36,076 bases of DNA from an uncultured Gammaproteobacteria bacterium (GTDB lineage Bacteria; Pseudomonadota; Gammaproteobacteria; Pseudomonadales; Azotimanducaceae): NCBI GenBank assembly GCA_913030615.1, contig CAJWCW010000007.1, forward strand, positions 1 through 36,076, in the 5' to 3' direction. Position 1 is the first letter of the stretch. Every line of letters begins with the position of its first letter. The notes beneath the pieces are model-generated. The model had not been told where the DNA came from and did not search any database. It saw only the letters and a list, made by a program, of their open reading frames with translations. Below, one piece after another: positions 9,202-17,426 of the stretch. Position numbers and translations under genes: made by a program.

Positions 9202-9930
9202 TTACTCCTCGTCGAATTCCTCTAACAGAAGATCGAAGCCCGCCTCAACAGGCGGTTCGCCATTAAAGACGGCATCGCGCCGCCGCTGGTAAAAGGCTTC
9301 GCGGGTGAACGTGTACGGGTCTAGAGATGTTTCGTCTCGCACATCCGTAACTATAAGGACTTCGGCGCGGGTGCTGGCGAGATCAACGGTGCCCACCCAG
9401 CCGTTGTAGTTTTCGTGCATGGCCAGTCGAGGCAGTGACGCACGGACAATGAGATGTGGAAGGTCACGTACGGTGGTTGGTCCCAACACCGGAACGTACA
9501 AGTAGCGCGACCGTGTATACCCCCACGATGCTAGGACTTGACCAAGATCTTCGCCCTGGGGTTCCAACCCCAACGCAGTCGCTACATCAAGTAGGCCGCC
9601 AACGCCAAGGGTAGTGTTGACGAACAAGCGACCGGTATCTCGAAACCCACGCTTCGGGGCTCCCTGTAAAAAACCCGAGAGAGCACTTTCCGCGGAGCGA
9701 AGATTCGCAAAAAAGTTTTCGACCGCATCCTCCGCAAATGTCGGCATGACCTTACGGTAGCCGACCGCGAGCGGCCGTAATACCCCCCGATCCAGCGCTT
9801 CGGAGAACTCGTAAGAACGTCGATTGACCGACTCGACAGGATCGTACACGGCATATTCGGGCCCGGGACTCAGGGCACAACCGGACACAAGCGCAACAAG
9901 CAGCGCCGGAGAAACGAAGCTAAGGCGCAT
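9202..9930 (-). CDS. mlaA: MlaA/VacJ-family outer-membrane lipoprotein
   Basis: This is a 242-residue MlaA (VacJ) homologue. Known MlaA sits in the outer membrane as a ring that removes misplaced phospholipid from the outer leaflet and passes it to periplasmic MlaC. A lipoprotein signal is visible, with lipobox V15-S16-G17-C18. The family signature YDPVESVNRRSYEFSEALD follows at about residues 29-47, and the GLGxEPQGEDLGQVLASWG-type and YLYVPVLGPTTVRD blocks lie centrally. The acidic C-terminal tail (LLEEFDEE) is a common feature. The ATG at 9930 overlaps the end of the mlaC-like gene by 11 bases. No MlaFEDB ABC genes occur in the window; the RND protein next door may take their place. Confidence 0.93.
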   Translation of the reverse strand: MRLSFVSPALLVALVSGCALSPGPEYAVYDPVESVNRRSYEFSEALDRGVLRPLAVGYRKVMPTFAEDAVENFFANLRSAESALSGFLQGAPKRGFRDTGRLFVNTTLGVGGLLDVATALGLEPQGEDLGQVLASWGYTRSRYLYVPVLGPTTVRDLPHLIVRASLPRLAMHENYNGWVGTVDLASTRAEVLIVTDVRDETSLDPYTFTREAFYQRRRDAVFNGEPPVEAGFDLLLEEFDEE

Positions 9931-10489
9931 CAGAAGACCGATATTCCTCGATACTGTCCCGAATACTCCGTCTTAGCCCGTCCAGTCCCTCGGATCCGAT
10001 GATGGAAGCGTAATCAGCACGGCGCAACGACAGATCGCTTACGCCATCAGCAACGACATTGAAAACAAGACCGTCTCTAAAATAGTAATCAAGCCGAACG
10101 ATCCCGCCGTCTTTCTTCACAAGGTGCGTCTTTACTACCCACCGACCATCTCGAACTTCAGTCGCTTCTATTGTCTCAAAGCTTTGATTGCTAAAGCTCG
10201 AAAATCGGCTCGTGTAAGTCGCGACGATCAGTTCACGCAATAACGCACTAAAACCAACCCGTTCTTCAGCCGATTGTTCGCGCCAGGATTTGCCAAGGCT
10301 GATACGAGTAATGGTCGCGACGTCAAACGCCTTTCCGACTGCTTCGTCGAGAGCCACGTAGCGCTCAACGAAGGGGGCATCGGACTTCATTGAAGATAGA
10401 AGCTCGTCGTGAAATTCAGACACCACACGCTCCGGTTCGCTACCGATCGCAAATTCGAACGCCAGAACTATCAATACGATTCGAAACAT
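9920..10489 (-). CDS. mlaC: MlaC/Ttg2D-family periplasmic lipid-binding protein
   Basis: This is a 189-residue MlaC-like protein (Tol_Tol_Ttg2 family, which also includes HpnM of hopanoid clusters). Such proteins shuttle phospholipid or other lipids through the periplasm in a deep hydrophobic pocket. The chosen start, ATG 10489, has a GGTGA ribosome binding site 5 bases upstream and gives a clean Sec signal (MFRIVLIVLAFEFAIGS). Longer starts (TTG 10510, GTG 10501) are possible but would add charged residues before the signal. Typical segments are LGKSWREQSAEERVGF and the beta-strand region around VKTHLVKKDGGIVRLDYYF. It lies 26 bases after the TRAP large-permease gene and overlaps mlaA by 11 bases, so it links the TRAP half and the Mla/RND half of the operon. 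Confidence 0.9.
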   Translation of the reverse strand: MFRIVLIVLAFEFAIGSEPERVVSEFHDELLSSMKSDAPFVERYVALDEAVGKAFDVATITRISLGKSWREQSAEERVGFSALLRELIVATYTSRFSSFSNQSFETIEATEVRDGRWVVKTHLVKKDGGIVRLDYYFRDGLVFNVVADGVSDLSLRRADYASIIGSEGLDGLRRSIRDSIEEYRSSDAP

Positions 10490-10515
10490 GGACTTCACCA
10501 CGCGAGCCAATCAGC

Positions 10516-11787
10516 TTACAGGAACCACAGGGAGAGTGCCGGTACATACGTAATCACGAGAAGCGTAAGAAGTAAGACCGCCATGAAGGGAAGACATGCG
10601 GCATATAGCTCGAGCACAGGTCGATTAAACCGGTAACTTGCGATGAACAAATTCATGCCGATCGGTGGCGTGAAATAACCGATCTGTAAATTCGCAAGAA
10701 AAATAATGCCGAGATGCAACGGATGAATACCGTAACCAATAGCCACCGGCAGAAGCAGTGGAACCATGATCACGATCGCCGAAAATATATCGAGTATCGC
10801 CCCAAGGAATAACAGCAAGATGTTGAGGAGTATCAGAAACGTCACGCGACTCGAAATGCGTTCTTGAATCACCTCAAAAAGTCGTTGCGGGACCTCGGCG
10901 TCGACCAAAAAGTTTGTCAGAGCCAGCGCACAACCAAGAATGAGTATGATGCTACCTACCATGACCATCGCGTCACGAATGACTGTTGCGATCTTACCGA
11001 ACGCGACGTCTCGGTATACGAATACCTCGATCACGATGACGTACAACGCGGTCAGTGCGGCGGCCTCAGATATAGCGAAAATGCCCGAGTAAATGCCTCC
11101 TAGCACAACAAAAGGGAGCGCCACTTCCCACTTGGCTTGCTTCACGCTTGTCCAGACCTCGTGCGCGCTAAACCGAGTTCGTTTTGCGTCGCCATGGCGC
11201 CACATAGTCCACGCGGAAAGCGCCGATACCATCAAAATGACAGGCAATAATCCCGCCAAAAAGAGTTGTTGGATCGTAAATGATTCACCGACATCGAGCT
11301 GCTGGGCCACAATGCCATAAAGAATGAGTGGTACTGACGGAACGATGAGCAAGCCAAGACTTCCAGAGGTGGTGACGAGTCCTAGTCCATATCTTTCGCT
11401 ATAGCCCGCCTCTTTCAACATGGGTAGGAGTAGGGCACCGAGCGCAACGATGGTCACGCCAGACGCCCCGGTGAGAGCTGTAAACAGGGCACAGGCGACA
11501 AACCCGACTATCGCGAGACCCGCTGGCATCCAGCCAAACATGGCGCGCGTCAATGCCATGAGACGTTCCGACGTGTTTGCCTCCGCCATTAGGTATCCCG
11601 CAAATGTGAAGAGCGGCAACGCCACCAACAACGGGGTGTCGGTGATTCGGTATATCTCTATCGCGACGACGGATAAGTTCACGTCGGTTGCAAGAAATCC
11701 CAACATCGCGGCCGCCAAGACCACAGCAAAAAGGGGCGCACCAAGGAGCGCCACCATGATCACGGTCACAATACCAACCCAGATCAC
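10516..11787 (-). CDS. TRAP transporter large permease (DctM/TatM)
   Basis: This is the ion-coupled large membrane subunit of a TRAP (tripartite ATP-independent periplasmic) transporter, 423 residues with about 12 hydrophobic helices. The start is GTG 11787, whose bases overlap the TGA of the small permease gene (GTGA). The open frame continues upstream but only as an out-of-frame shadow of that gene. Family segments are visible: the ALPLFTFAGYLMAE region, ALTGASGVTIVALGALLLP, and the C-terminal IGYFTPPIGMNLFIA block, which forms part of the transport core. It works with the small permease and the periplasmic solute-binding protein encoded just upstream. The length is exactly that expected for DctM. 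Confidence 0.95.
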   Translation of the reverse strand: MIWVGIVTVIMVALLGAPLFAVVLAAAMLGFLATDVNLSVVAIEIYRITDTPLLVALPLFTFAGYLMAEANTSERLMALTRAMFGWMPAGLAIVGFVACALFTALTGASGVTIVALGALLLPMLKEAGYSERYGLGLVTTSGSLGLLIVPSVPLILYGIVAQQLDVGESFTIQQLFLAGLLPVILMVSALSAWTMWRHGDAKRTRFSAHEVWTSVKQAKWEVALPFVVLGGIYSGIFAISEAAALTALYVIVIEVFVYRDVAFGKIATVIRDAMVMVGSIILILGCALALTNFLVDAEVPQRLFEVIQERISSRVTFLILLNILLLFLGAILDIFSAIVIMVPLLLPVAIGYGIHPLHLGIIFLANLQIGYFTPPIGMNLFIASYRFNRPVLELYAACLPFMAVLLLTLLVITYVPALSLWFL

Positions 11788-12239
11788 GTGGTTTCCGGCT
11801 TCACGGTCCGAATCAAATACCGCAGCCCCATCGTAAAAGCCGCCACCGGAATAATCACCTCGCAGATCCACGCCGGGATTGGACCAAATCCCGGGGTCTG
11901 GTAGAGATAATCTCCATAAAGTACGTCGATCGAATACCAACCCAAAGTCAAACAAACAATCGAAGTGAACAGGCTCGTGAAACGACCGATCACCGCGCGA
12001 GCCCGGTCACCGGCGAATCGGGCGACGATATCAATGCAAATGTGACTGTTCGTACCAGCCGCCGAGGTAGCCCCGAGCATGGTCACCCATAACACGGCAT
12101 TACGGACCAATTCATCTCCCCAAAGTAGACCACCGCCGAATACATTCCGAGCAATCACTTGGTAGAAGGCAACACTCAACATGGTGAGGAAAAGAGCGCC
12201 CAAAAAATACATTTCTAGCCGGGCGAGTAAACGCTGCAT
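11784..12239 (-). CDS. TRAP transporter small permease (DctQ/TatQ)
   Basis: This is the four-helix small membrane subunit of the TRAP transporter, 151 residues. It stabilises the large permease and docks the solute-binding protein. I chose ATG 12239, 16 bases after the solute-binding protein gene; TTG codons at 12248 and 12251 are alternatives and would add only a few residues. Hydrophobic helices are seen at about 10-30, 50-68, 88-108 and 128-146. The segment VIARNVFGGGLLWGDELVR is the usual DctQ signature after helix 1. The gene is coupled to the large permease by a 4-base overlap. Confidence 0.9.
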   Translation of the reverse strand: MQRLLARLEMYFLGALFLTMLSVAFYQVIARNVFGGGLLWGDELVRNAVLWVTMLGATSAAGTNSHICIDIVARFAGDRARAVIGRFTSLFTSIVCLTLGWYSIDVLYGDYLYQTPGFGPIPAWICEVIIPVAAFTMGLRYLIRTVKPETT

Positions 12240-12255
12240 AAACGCCAACAAATCG

Positions 12256-13245
12256 TTATCTCTGCGCCTCAAGCGCCAATTGGAATCTCTGGTAAAGACC
12301 TCGACTAACAATGCCCCGATCAATCCATTCTTCGGCTGCCTCTTCGCCTACGCGCCTCCATTCTCGACGTTCGTCGTCCGATGGCGTCAGAAGCTCGATA
12401 CCCTGTGCCAGCAGGACATCGAATGTGGCTGCGTCGTCGGCTCGATTTTGCCGGTCCGCTTTTCTGACAACGTCCGCCATGATCGATCGCAAAGTCGCCT
12501 GATCAGCATCACTCAACCGCTCGAACTGAGTTGCCGACACCACAAACAAACCATAGACATACATTAATGGCAGATCGAGCACGTACCTGAGCTGCGTGTG
12601 CCATTGAAGCGCCACGGCCGCCACGGGCGGCGTCGTAATGGTGTCGAACAAACCTGTCTGAAGACCCGGCAAAACATTGGCAATCGACGAAGGTATCGGA
12701 GTAATTCCAAACGCGGCCAATGTCCGCATGGCAGCCTCGTCCCCCTGCGGCGTCCAAACCTTCAATCGGCGGGCACCGGCGATACTGGTCGCCCGCTTCT
12801 TGCCCATAGCATAGGCCATTCCAACTTCGGCAATGCCAAAGCAAACAAAGCCCGCTTTCTCAAGGCCGCGCATTAATTCCAGATCCAACATTACCCGGAC
12901 CTGATCGATCTCCTGAGGAGAACGGAAATGCATCGGCAGGTTGTAGACCTGAACGTCCGGGTATATCTGATTGAACACCCCTGTCGTAACAATACCCCCG
13001 TGGAGTTGTCCGACCCGCATCAATTTCAGCACGGTCTGATCATCGCCCTTGACGCCGCCTGGGTAGAATTTGAACTTCACACGTCCGTCGGTTGCGCGTT
13101 CGACCGAACGACCACCTTCGCGAAGTAACTTCATCCACGACGAGCCATCAGGCGAAATCGTGGCGATCTTAAAGTTCGTCGCCGCGTCAGCCAAGAACGT
13201 CACTGACATCGCGCATAGCGAAAAAAGGATCTTAGAAGTATTCAT
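12256..13245 (-). CDS. TRAP solute-binding protein (DctP/TatP type)
   Basis: This is the periplasmic solute-binding protein of the TRAP system, 329 residues. ATG 13245 is preferred over GTG 13251 because AAGAG lies 5 bases before it. A Sec signal ends near ADAATNFKIA. DctP family landmarks are the ATISPDGSSWM start of the mature protein, GGVKGDDQT, and VYNLPMHFRSPQE. Where classical DctP proteins have K-[IL]-R-V, with the arginine clamping the ligand carboxylate (R147 in SiaP), this protein reads RRLKVWTPQG, with W164 in the arginine position. Together with the TatT gene directly upstream, this points to the TPR-associated (TatP) branch and to a ligand that may not be a simple organic acid. 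The overlap with tatT is 14 bases. Confidence 0.88.
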   Translation of the reverse strand: MNTSKILFSLCAMSVTFLADAATNFKIATISPDGSSWMKLLREGGRSVERATDGRVKFKFYPGGVKGDDQTVLKLMRVGQLHGGIVTTGVFNQIYPDVQVYNLPMHFRSPQEIDQVRVMLDLELMRGLEKAGFVCFGIAEVGMAYAMGKKRATSIAGARRLKVWTPQGDEAAMRTLAAFGITPIPSSIANVLPGLQTGLFDTITTPPVAAVALQWHTQLRYVLDLPLMYVYGLFVVSATQFERLSDADQATLRSIMADVVRKADRQNRADDAATFDVLLAQGIELLTPSDDERREWRRVGEEAAEEWIDRGIVSRGLYQRFQLALEAQR

Positions 13246-14077
13246 CAGCACTCTTAAGCAACGCAGCAGCTTGATCCTGAGCCACCAAGTTAATCAGTGT
13301 TAATGCTTCGCCGTATGGATCGGCGATCATTACTTCGGTGAGAAGCGCATCGTGTAACTGGCGATCGAAAACGAGCCGCGCGTACTTCTCAGCAAACAGA
13401 ACCTTCGCCATGAGATAGCGTCCATCGCTAATTTCGATCGCCCTTTCAAAATGTCGGCGACCAACTTCCGGCCGTCCTCCCATAGCCGGTGGAAGTAACG
13501 TCTCAAAAACGCCGAGATACATGACCGCCGCTCCTTCATCATAATTGCCATCGAGTTCAACAACTTTCTCCATCAACGCTTTTACTTTGGCGAGTTCGGC
13601 GATCGCAGCCCAATCATCGCTATGCGCCTGAATCCAACCTGCCCAACTGCTGGCAAATGCGTACATGGCGGGTACGTCTTTTTGTCTGGAGCCAAGCAAG
13701 CTTGCTTCCAATTCGTGAAACGGCATTTCGCGCACGTTGCACAACCAATCAATACGGTTGCACGCTGCTCGGTACGAAAGTCCAAACGCCTTATCGGTCA
13801 ACTTGCTCTGCCGGGTTTGGTCGGCCACAAATCCGGTCGCGTACGACGCGTTCAATCTCGCAGCCGCAGTCAACAGATTTGGGTTGTCCGGGTTAGAGGT
13901 TAGAAGCGCATCAAGCACTATTAGGAAAGCGGGAACACCCTCTCTTACCGTGGCGAGATCGTCGTTATTGAGTATCGCACGTGAAAGGTCTTCGGCAAGC
14001 GTGTCTGTGACCGAAGAAACAATGCTCGCGCATCCGCTCAATACCAACGACACAAGCAAAAACGCTATTCGTTTCAT
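13232..14077 (-). CDS. TatT-like TRAP-associated lipoprotein
   Basis: This 281-residue lipoprotein resembles TatT (Treponema pallidum Tp0956), the TPR-like helical protein that pairs with a TRAP solute-binding protein in TPR-associated TRAP transporters. The signal has lipobox L13-S14-G15-C16. The mature protein is a string of amphipathic helices; recognisable points are the NPDNPNLLTAAARLNASYA segment, the tryptophan-rich middle (DWLCNVREMP, SSWAGWI) and a C-terminal YARLVFDRQLHDALL block. The family is thought to form a trimeric tunnel that helps deliver a hydrophobic ligand to the solute-binding protein; that role is known only from T. pallidum and is inferred here. It is the first gene of the operon, ATG 14077. 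Confidence 0.85.
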   Translation of the reverse strand: MKRIAFLLVSLVLSGCASIVSSVTDTLAEDLSRAILNNDDLATVREGVPAFLIVLDALLTSNPDNPNLLTAAARLNASYATGFVADQTRQSKLTDKAFGLSYRAACNRIDWLCNVREMPFHELEASLLGSRQKDVPAMYAFASSWAGWIQAHSDDWAAIAELAKVKALMEKVVELDGNYDEGAAVMYLGVFETLLPPAMGGRPEVGRRHFERAIEISDGRYLMAKVLFAEKYARLVFDRQLHDALLTEVMIADPYGEALTLINLVAQDQAAALLKSADEYF

Positions 14078-14254
14078 GAGCCCCCATTAACAGCGATAAC
14101 TTAAGAGTTGTCCACTCCCGCTCGCTTACGTCCATCCATATCCTCTGCATAAGCATCCGACTAAAGCGCTCGACGGTCGGTGTACGCACCCAATAAATCT
14201 GTAAAGAGCGTTTCGGGCACGCTACAATTTCGAGTTTGCTGTCAAAGTATCCGA
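14078..14254. promoter_or_regulatory. divergent promoter region, tatT operon / hydrolase
   Basis: This 177-base gap separates two divergently transcribed units and must hold both promoters. For the plus-strand hydrolase, TACAAT at 14223-14228 is a good -10 hexamer 26 bases before the ATG, with only a weak -35 (TGTAAA at 14200-14205). On the minus strand a perfect TTGACA lies at 14245-14240, but the matching -10 (TAGCGT, 15-base spacing) is poor. I see no convincing operator palindrome. Confidence 0.4.
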
Positions 14255-15148
14255 ATGCCGTTCTTTAACGCCCGATCCGGCGAGATTTACTTCCAACAAC
14301 GTGGCGCCCGGGCGAACCCACCGGTCTTGCTAATCCATGGCGTCGGTTGTCAGCTCGTCGAATGGCCGGACGCGCTGATCGATTCATTGGTCGATGCGGG
14401 TTATCGCGTTATCGTATTTGACCATCGAGACGTAGGGCTCTCCCACGAGGTCAACGCCGATGTCCCGAGCATCGAAGACCTATTCTCAGCATTGTCCAAT
14501 CCCTTATCTATGCGACCACCCTATACGCTCGAAGACATGGCGGACGACGTGATCGACCTGCTCGATCATCTTGGACAATCCGGCGCTCACATCATCGGCT
14601 GTTCTATGGGTGGAATGATCGCCCAATGGTGTGCGATCGAGCATCCCGAACGGGTGTTTACGCTCACATCATTGATGGCGACAACGAGCAATCCGAGCCT
14701 GCCAAGACCTTCCGACAACGTCATTGGAGCAATGGCTACGTCGCTGCACGTAGGTACCGGCAACGACGCGGTTGCGTCGTCTATTCACGCTGCTAACACC
14801 AACGCGGGACCTTACTATCCGTCTTCCGAATACGGAGTTGCCCGTTTCACCGAAAGCGCACACGCTCGGGCCCATCGACCTTCGGGGTCGGCGAGACAAA
14901 TGGCCGCGATCCTAACGGCCCCCGATCGATCCGAATTGTTAACCGAGTTACCGATGCCAGTACTAGCCGTTCACGGTGAGGAAGATCCCTTAATCGATCC
15001 GTCCGCGAGTGAGGACATCATTAACTGCGTCCGTAACGGACACCTAGAAATCATCCCAAAGCTCGGCCACGACCTTTCTGAACCAGTCATCCCCGAACTC
15101 GTCGGAATGATTGTCGAACACATGGCATCCATCGAGGTACTCCGATGA
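14255..15148 (+). CDS. alpha/beta hydrolase
   Basis: This is a cytoplasmic alpha/beta-hydrolase-fold enzyme of 297 residues, probably an esterase or lactonase. ATG 14255 is preferred because the frame upstream gives a poorly conserved extension that would overlap the -10 region. The catalytic triad can be placed: nucleophile S117 in GCSMGG, acid D244 in HGEEDPLID and H272 in LGHDLSE. The oxyanion-hole motif is IHGVG at 27-31. A cap region rich in Ala, Ser and Asn lies at about 145-215. The overall pattern is close to RdmC-like and carboxyl-ester hydrolases seen in aromatic and polyketide metabolism. Its last bases overlap the start of the crotonase gene (ATGA), so the two are translated together and may act in one pathway. 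Confidence 0.88.
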   Translation: MPFFNARSGEIYFQQRGARANPPVLLIHGVGCQLVEWPDALIDSLVDAGYRVIVFDHRDVGLSHEVNADVPSIEDLFSALSNPLSMRPPYTLEDMADDVIDLLDHLGQSGAHIIGCSMGGMIAQWCAIEHPERVFTLTSLMATTSNPSLPRPSDNVIGAMATSLHVGTGNDAVASSIHAANTNAGPYYPSSEYGVARFTESAHARAHRPSGSARQMAAILTAPDRSELLTELPMPVLAVHGEEDPLIDPSASEDIINCVRNGHLEIIPKLGHDLSEPVIPELVGMIVEHMASIEVLR

Positions 15149-15927
15149 CGAGTGACCTCGTACTTTGCGCTCGTGACGGTTCCATCGCCGAAGTCACCCT
15201 TAATCGGCCCGAGGTCATGAACGCTCTTTCCTTTGATCTTCGCGCCGAACTGACCGCCACCTTCCGCAACCTGGCCAACGACCGTTCCTGCGAAATCGTC
15301 ATTCTGACTGGGGCTGGGAAGGCCTTTACAGCGGGTCTCGATCTTAAAGAATTGGGTGGCGAAACGAGCTCGGGTAACAAAACGACGGATACATCCGTGA
15401 TCGATCTTAGCGGTGCCGTGGACTTGCTGAAAGTACCCCTCATCGGCGCTATCAATGGATTTGCAATCACTGGCGGCTTCGAGCTCGCCTTGATGTGCGA
15501 TATTCTCATTGCCTCCACCAAGGCCCGCTTCGCCGATACGCACGCCAGAGTCGGCGTCGTTCCCGGGTGGGGACTGTCTCAACGGTTACCGAGACTGGTG
15601 GGCATTAACCGGGCCAAAGAGCTTTCCCTCTCCGGCAATTTTCTCGACGCGCAAACAGCGTACAACTGGGGTCTCGTCAATCGGGTTGTCGATCCTGACG
15701 ACCTCCTCCCGAGCGCGCGTGCGCTCGCCCAGGATATTCTGAGTACCGACCGCCCTACGCGCGAAGCGATGCTCCACATTATGGACAAAGGCTGGAACAC
15801 GACGCTCGCCGAGGGACTCGACGTCGAAGGAGTCGCAAACAAATCCCATTCCGCGAACCACGTAAAATCAGAGAACATCGCAGCACGACGCCACGAAATT
15901 CTGCGCCGAGGTCGATCGCAGGCCTGA
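15145..15927 (+). CDS. enoyl-CoA hydratase/isomerase (crotonase) family protein
   Basis: This 260-residue crotonase-family protein acts on an acyl-CoA thioester. The oxyanion hole is formed by AGLDLKELGG (63-72) and NGFAITGGFELALMCD (104-119). The first hydratase glutamate is present as E113. The second catalytic glutamate of classical hydratases (E164 in the rat enzyme) is replaced by H133, in the segment FADTHARVGVVPGWG. This form is common in actinobacterial EchA proteins and means that simple hydratase activity should not be assumed; an isomerase, a hydrolase or another crotonase reaction is possible. The start is ATG 15145, overlapping the stop of the hydrolase by 4 bases. Confidence 0.92.
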   Translation: MTSDLVLCARDGSIAEVTLNRPEVMNALSFDLRAELTATFRNLANDRSCEIVILTGAGKAFTAGLDLKELGGETSSGNKTTDTSVIDLSGAVDLLKVPLIGAINGFAITGGFELALMCDILIASTKARFADTHARVGVVPGWGLSQRLPRLVGINRAKELSLSGNFLDAQTAYNWGLVNRVVDPDDLLPSARALAQDILSTDRPTREAMLHIMDKGWNTTLAEGLDVEGVANKSHSANHVKSENIAARRHEILRRGRSQA

Positions 15928-15954
15928 AGTTCCGGTTTAAGCGGGCACGACGTG

Positions 15955-16272
15955 CTAAAAAAGCCACGTCTCTTCATTTTGCACAGGTTCGTCCTTAACG
16001 GTATCCAATATTCCTTTGACGCATCGGATAAACCACCAGAAGGCTGGAAAAAGTAACAAGTAAATGCCTCCCGGAAGCAGCCGGACTAAAAGCGTCGACA
16101 AACCCAAATACAAAAGACCGATCCAAAAAGTTCTAATCTGGAAACGACAGTGCGATGCGACGAAGGCGTTTCCTCGATTCCGTTGGGTGTACGCAAGAGC
16201 GAGGCCAACAATGGCGGGGACCACCGCCAAGTAAAGTCCGTACGTCAACTGGATTTTTACTTTCTCTTGCAT
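15955..16272 (-). CDS. small membrane protein, DUF4870-like
   Basis: This is a 105-residue integral membrane protein with about three helices (around 10-28, 48-66 and 68-88). The segment ASHCRFQIRTFWIG and the following WFIRCVKGI match the pattern of DUF4870/Tic20-like proteins, in which a conserved H-[YC]-x-[FWK]-Q-x-R motif sits before the second helix. The function of the family is unknown. The C-terminus is charged and probably cytoplasmic. The gene starts 15 bases after the Rv3520c-type oxidoreductase gene and is probably co-transcribed with it. It converges on the crotonase gene with a 27-base gap. That gap has a small GCAC-GAC-GTGC hairpin (15945-15955), too short to call a terminator. 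Confidence 0.78.
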   Translation of the reverse strand: MQEKVKIQLTYGLYLAVVPAIVGLALAYTQRNRGNAFVASHCRFQIRTFWIGLLYLGLSTLLVRLLPGGIYLLLFPAFWWFIRCVKGILDTVKDEPVQNEETWLF

Positions 16273-16287
16273 TCGCTATGTCGATTA

Positions 16288-17334
16288 TTAATCGAGGTCG
16301 TCTATTAGCTCTAGTGTCGCACCCAACGTTTTGAGTCGATCATCCAAATTCTGGCCTGCCGGTTGAACCCTCAGCGTGGAGACGCCTGCGCGTTTGTATG
16401 CCTGGAGCCTTTCTCGTATTGCCTTTTTATCACCCACTAGGTTCGATTGTAGAACCATTTCCTCCGGTACTTTTGCGATGGCCTCCTCGCGACGACCTGC
16501 CACCCACAACCCTTGCACCTCGTTTGCTGCGTCCTCCCATCCGCCCCGCTTGTACGCATCGTTATAGAAATTCGTTTTAGCGGACCCCATAGCCCCCAGC
16601 GTAAATGCCATGCCGGCTTTGAGAGAACCCATCACGCCAGCCATATCCGCTTCAAACGCCACGGTGCCTCCAGCTTGAATATCGATATCACCCAGCGAAC
16701 GTCCGTGAGCTTCAGCCCCCCGCGAAATAAAGTCTAGATGGGCATTCGCATAGGACGGAGTGAACGAAGTCCCTAACCAACCATCGGCTAGTTCACCTGT
16801 CAATTCCAAAGCCCGCGGTCCTAGCGTGGCAAGGTAGATGGGTATCTCTTGGTTGCCAGGCTGTGCTAAACGCAGAGCTTTTCCTTCGCCGCCGGGAAGC
16901 GGCAAAGTATGGTATTTACCTTCGTAAGCGAGCTTTTCTCCTTGAAATGCGAGACGAATGATCTCTATCGTTTCACGCAATCGCGTCAACGGACCCTCAA
17001 ACGAGCGACCTTGCAGGCCCTCAACCACTTGCGGCCCCGAAACGCCGAGACCGAGCAAAAAACGGTCGTTTGAAAGCGCAGCCATTGTCAATGCTGTCAT
17101 GGCAGTCATTGACGGGGTTCTCGCACTAATTTGCATGATCCCGGTACCAAGTTTGATGCGGTCAGTTTTCGCTGCGAGGTACGCGAGCGGTGCAACAGCA
17201 TCCTGCCCCCATGCCTCCGCCGACCACACCGCGTCTACGCCTAGCTTTTCAGCTTCCACGACGTAATCGACTTGACGACTAAAGTCGCGTTCTTGCCCCG
17301 ACGCCGCACTGCCTACCCCGATGCTAACTCTCAT
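16288..17334 (-). CDS. LLM-class F420-dependent oxidoreductase, Rv3520c type
   Basis: This is a 348-residue luciferase-like (TIM-barrel) flavin/deazaflavin oxidoreductase. The start ATG 17334 has GAGGG 9 bases upstream; a longer frame would add 21 unrelated residues. It matches the Mycobacterium Rv3520c family closely: AEAWGQDAVAPLAYL (40-54), ISARTPSMTAMTALT, and LGLGVSGPQVVEG. Members are predicted to use F420H2 to reduce a hydrophobic substrate; Rv3520c itself lies in the cholesterol-catabolism region of M. tuberculosis, although its substrate is not established. Nothing here resembles the F420-dependent glucose-6-phosphate dehydrogenase motif. It is divergent from the cfa gene and followed by the small membrane protein. 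The F420 operon about 10 kb away can supply the cofactor; use of FMN cannot be excluded. Confidence 0.9.
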   Translation of the reverse strand: MRVSIGVGSAASGQERDFSRQVDYVVEAEKLGVDAVWSAEAWGQDAVAPLAYLAAKTDRIKLGTGIMQISARTPSMTAMTALTMAALSNDRFLLGLGVSGPQVVEGLQGRSFEGPLTRLRETIEIIRLAFQGEKLAYEGKYHTLPLPGGEGKALRLAQPGNQEIPIYLATLGPRALELTGELADGWLGTSFTPSYANAHLDFISRGAEAHGRSLGDIDIQAGGTVAFEADMAGVMGSLKAGMAFTLGAMGSAKTNFYNDAYKRGGWEDAANEVQGLWVAGRREEAIAKVPEEMVLQSNLVGDKKAIRERLQAYKRAGVSTLRVQPAGQNLDDRLKTLGATLELIDDLD

Positions 17335-17426
17335 TCGTACATACCCTCGTTGCTCAATACCACTATTCCAATCGCTTGGGTTCGGGACCGAATTCATTAT
17401 CGAACCCGTATTTCGTCTCGAGCCAG

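Noticed and set aside
15945-15955. Small hairpin (GCAC-GAC-GTGC) between convergent genes as a terminator
   Set aside because: The stem is only 4 base pairs, and no U-tract follows it in the right orientation for either gene.
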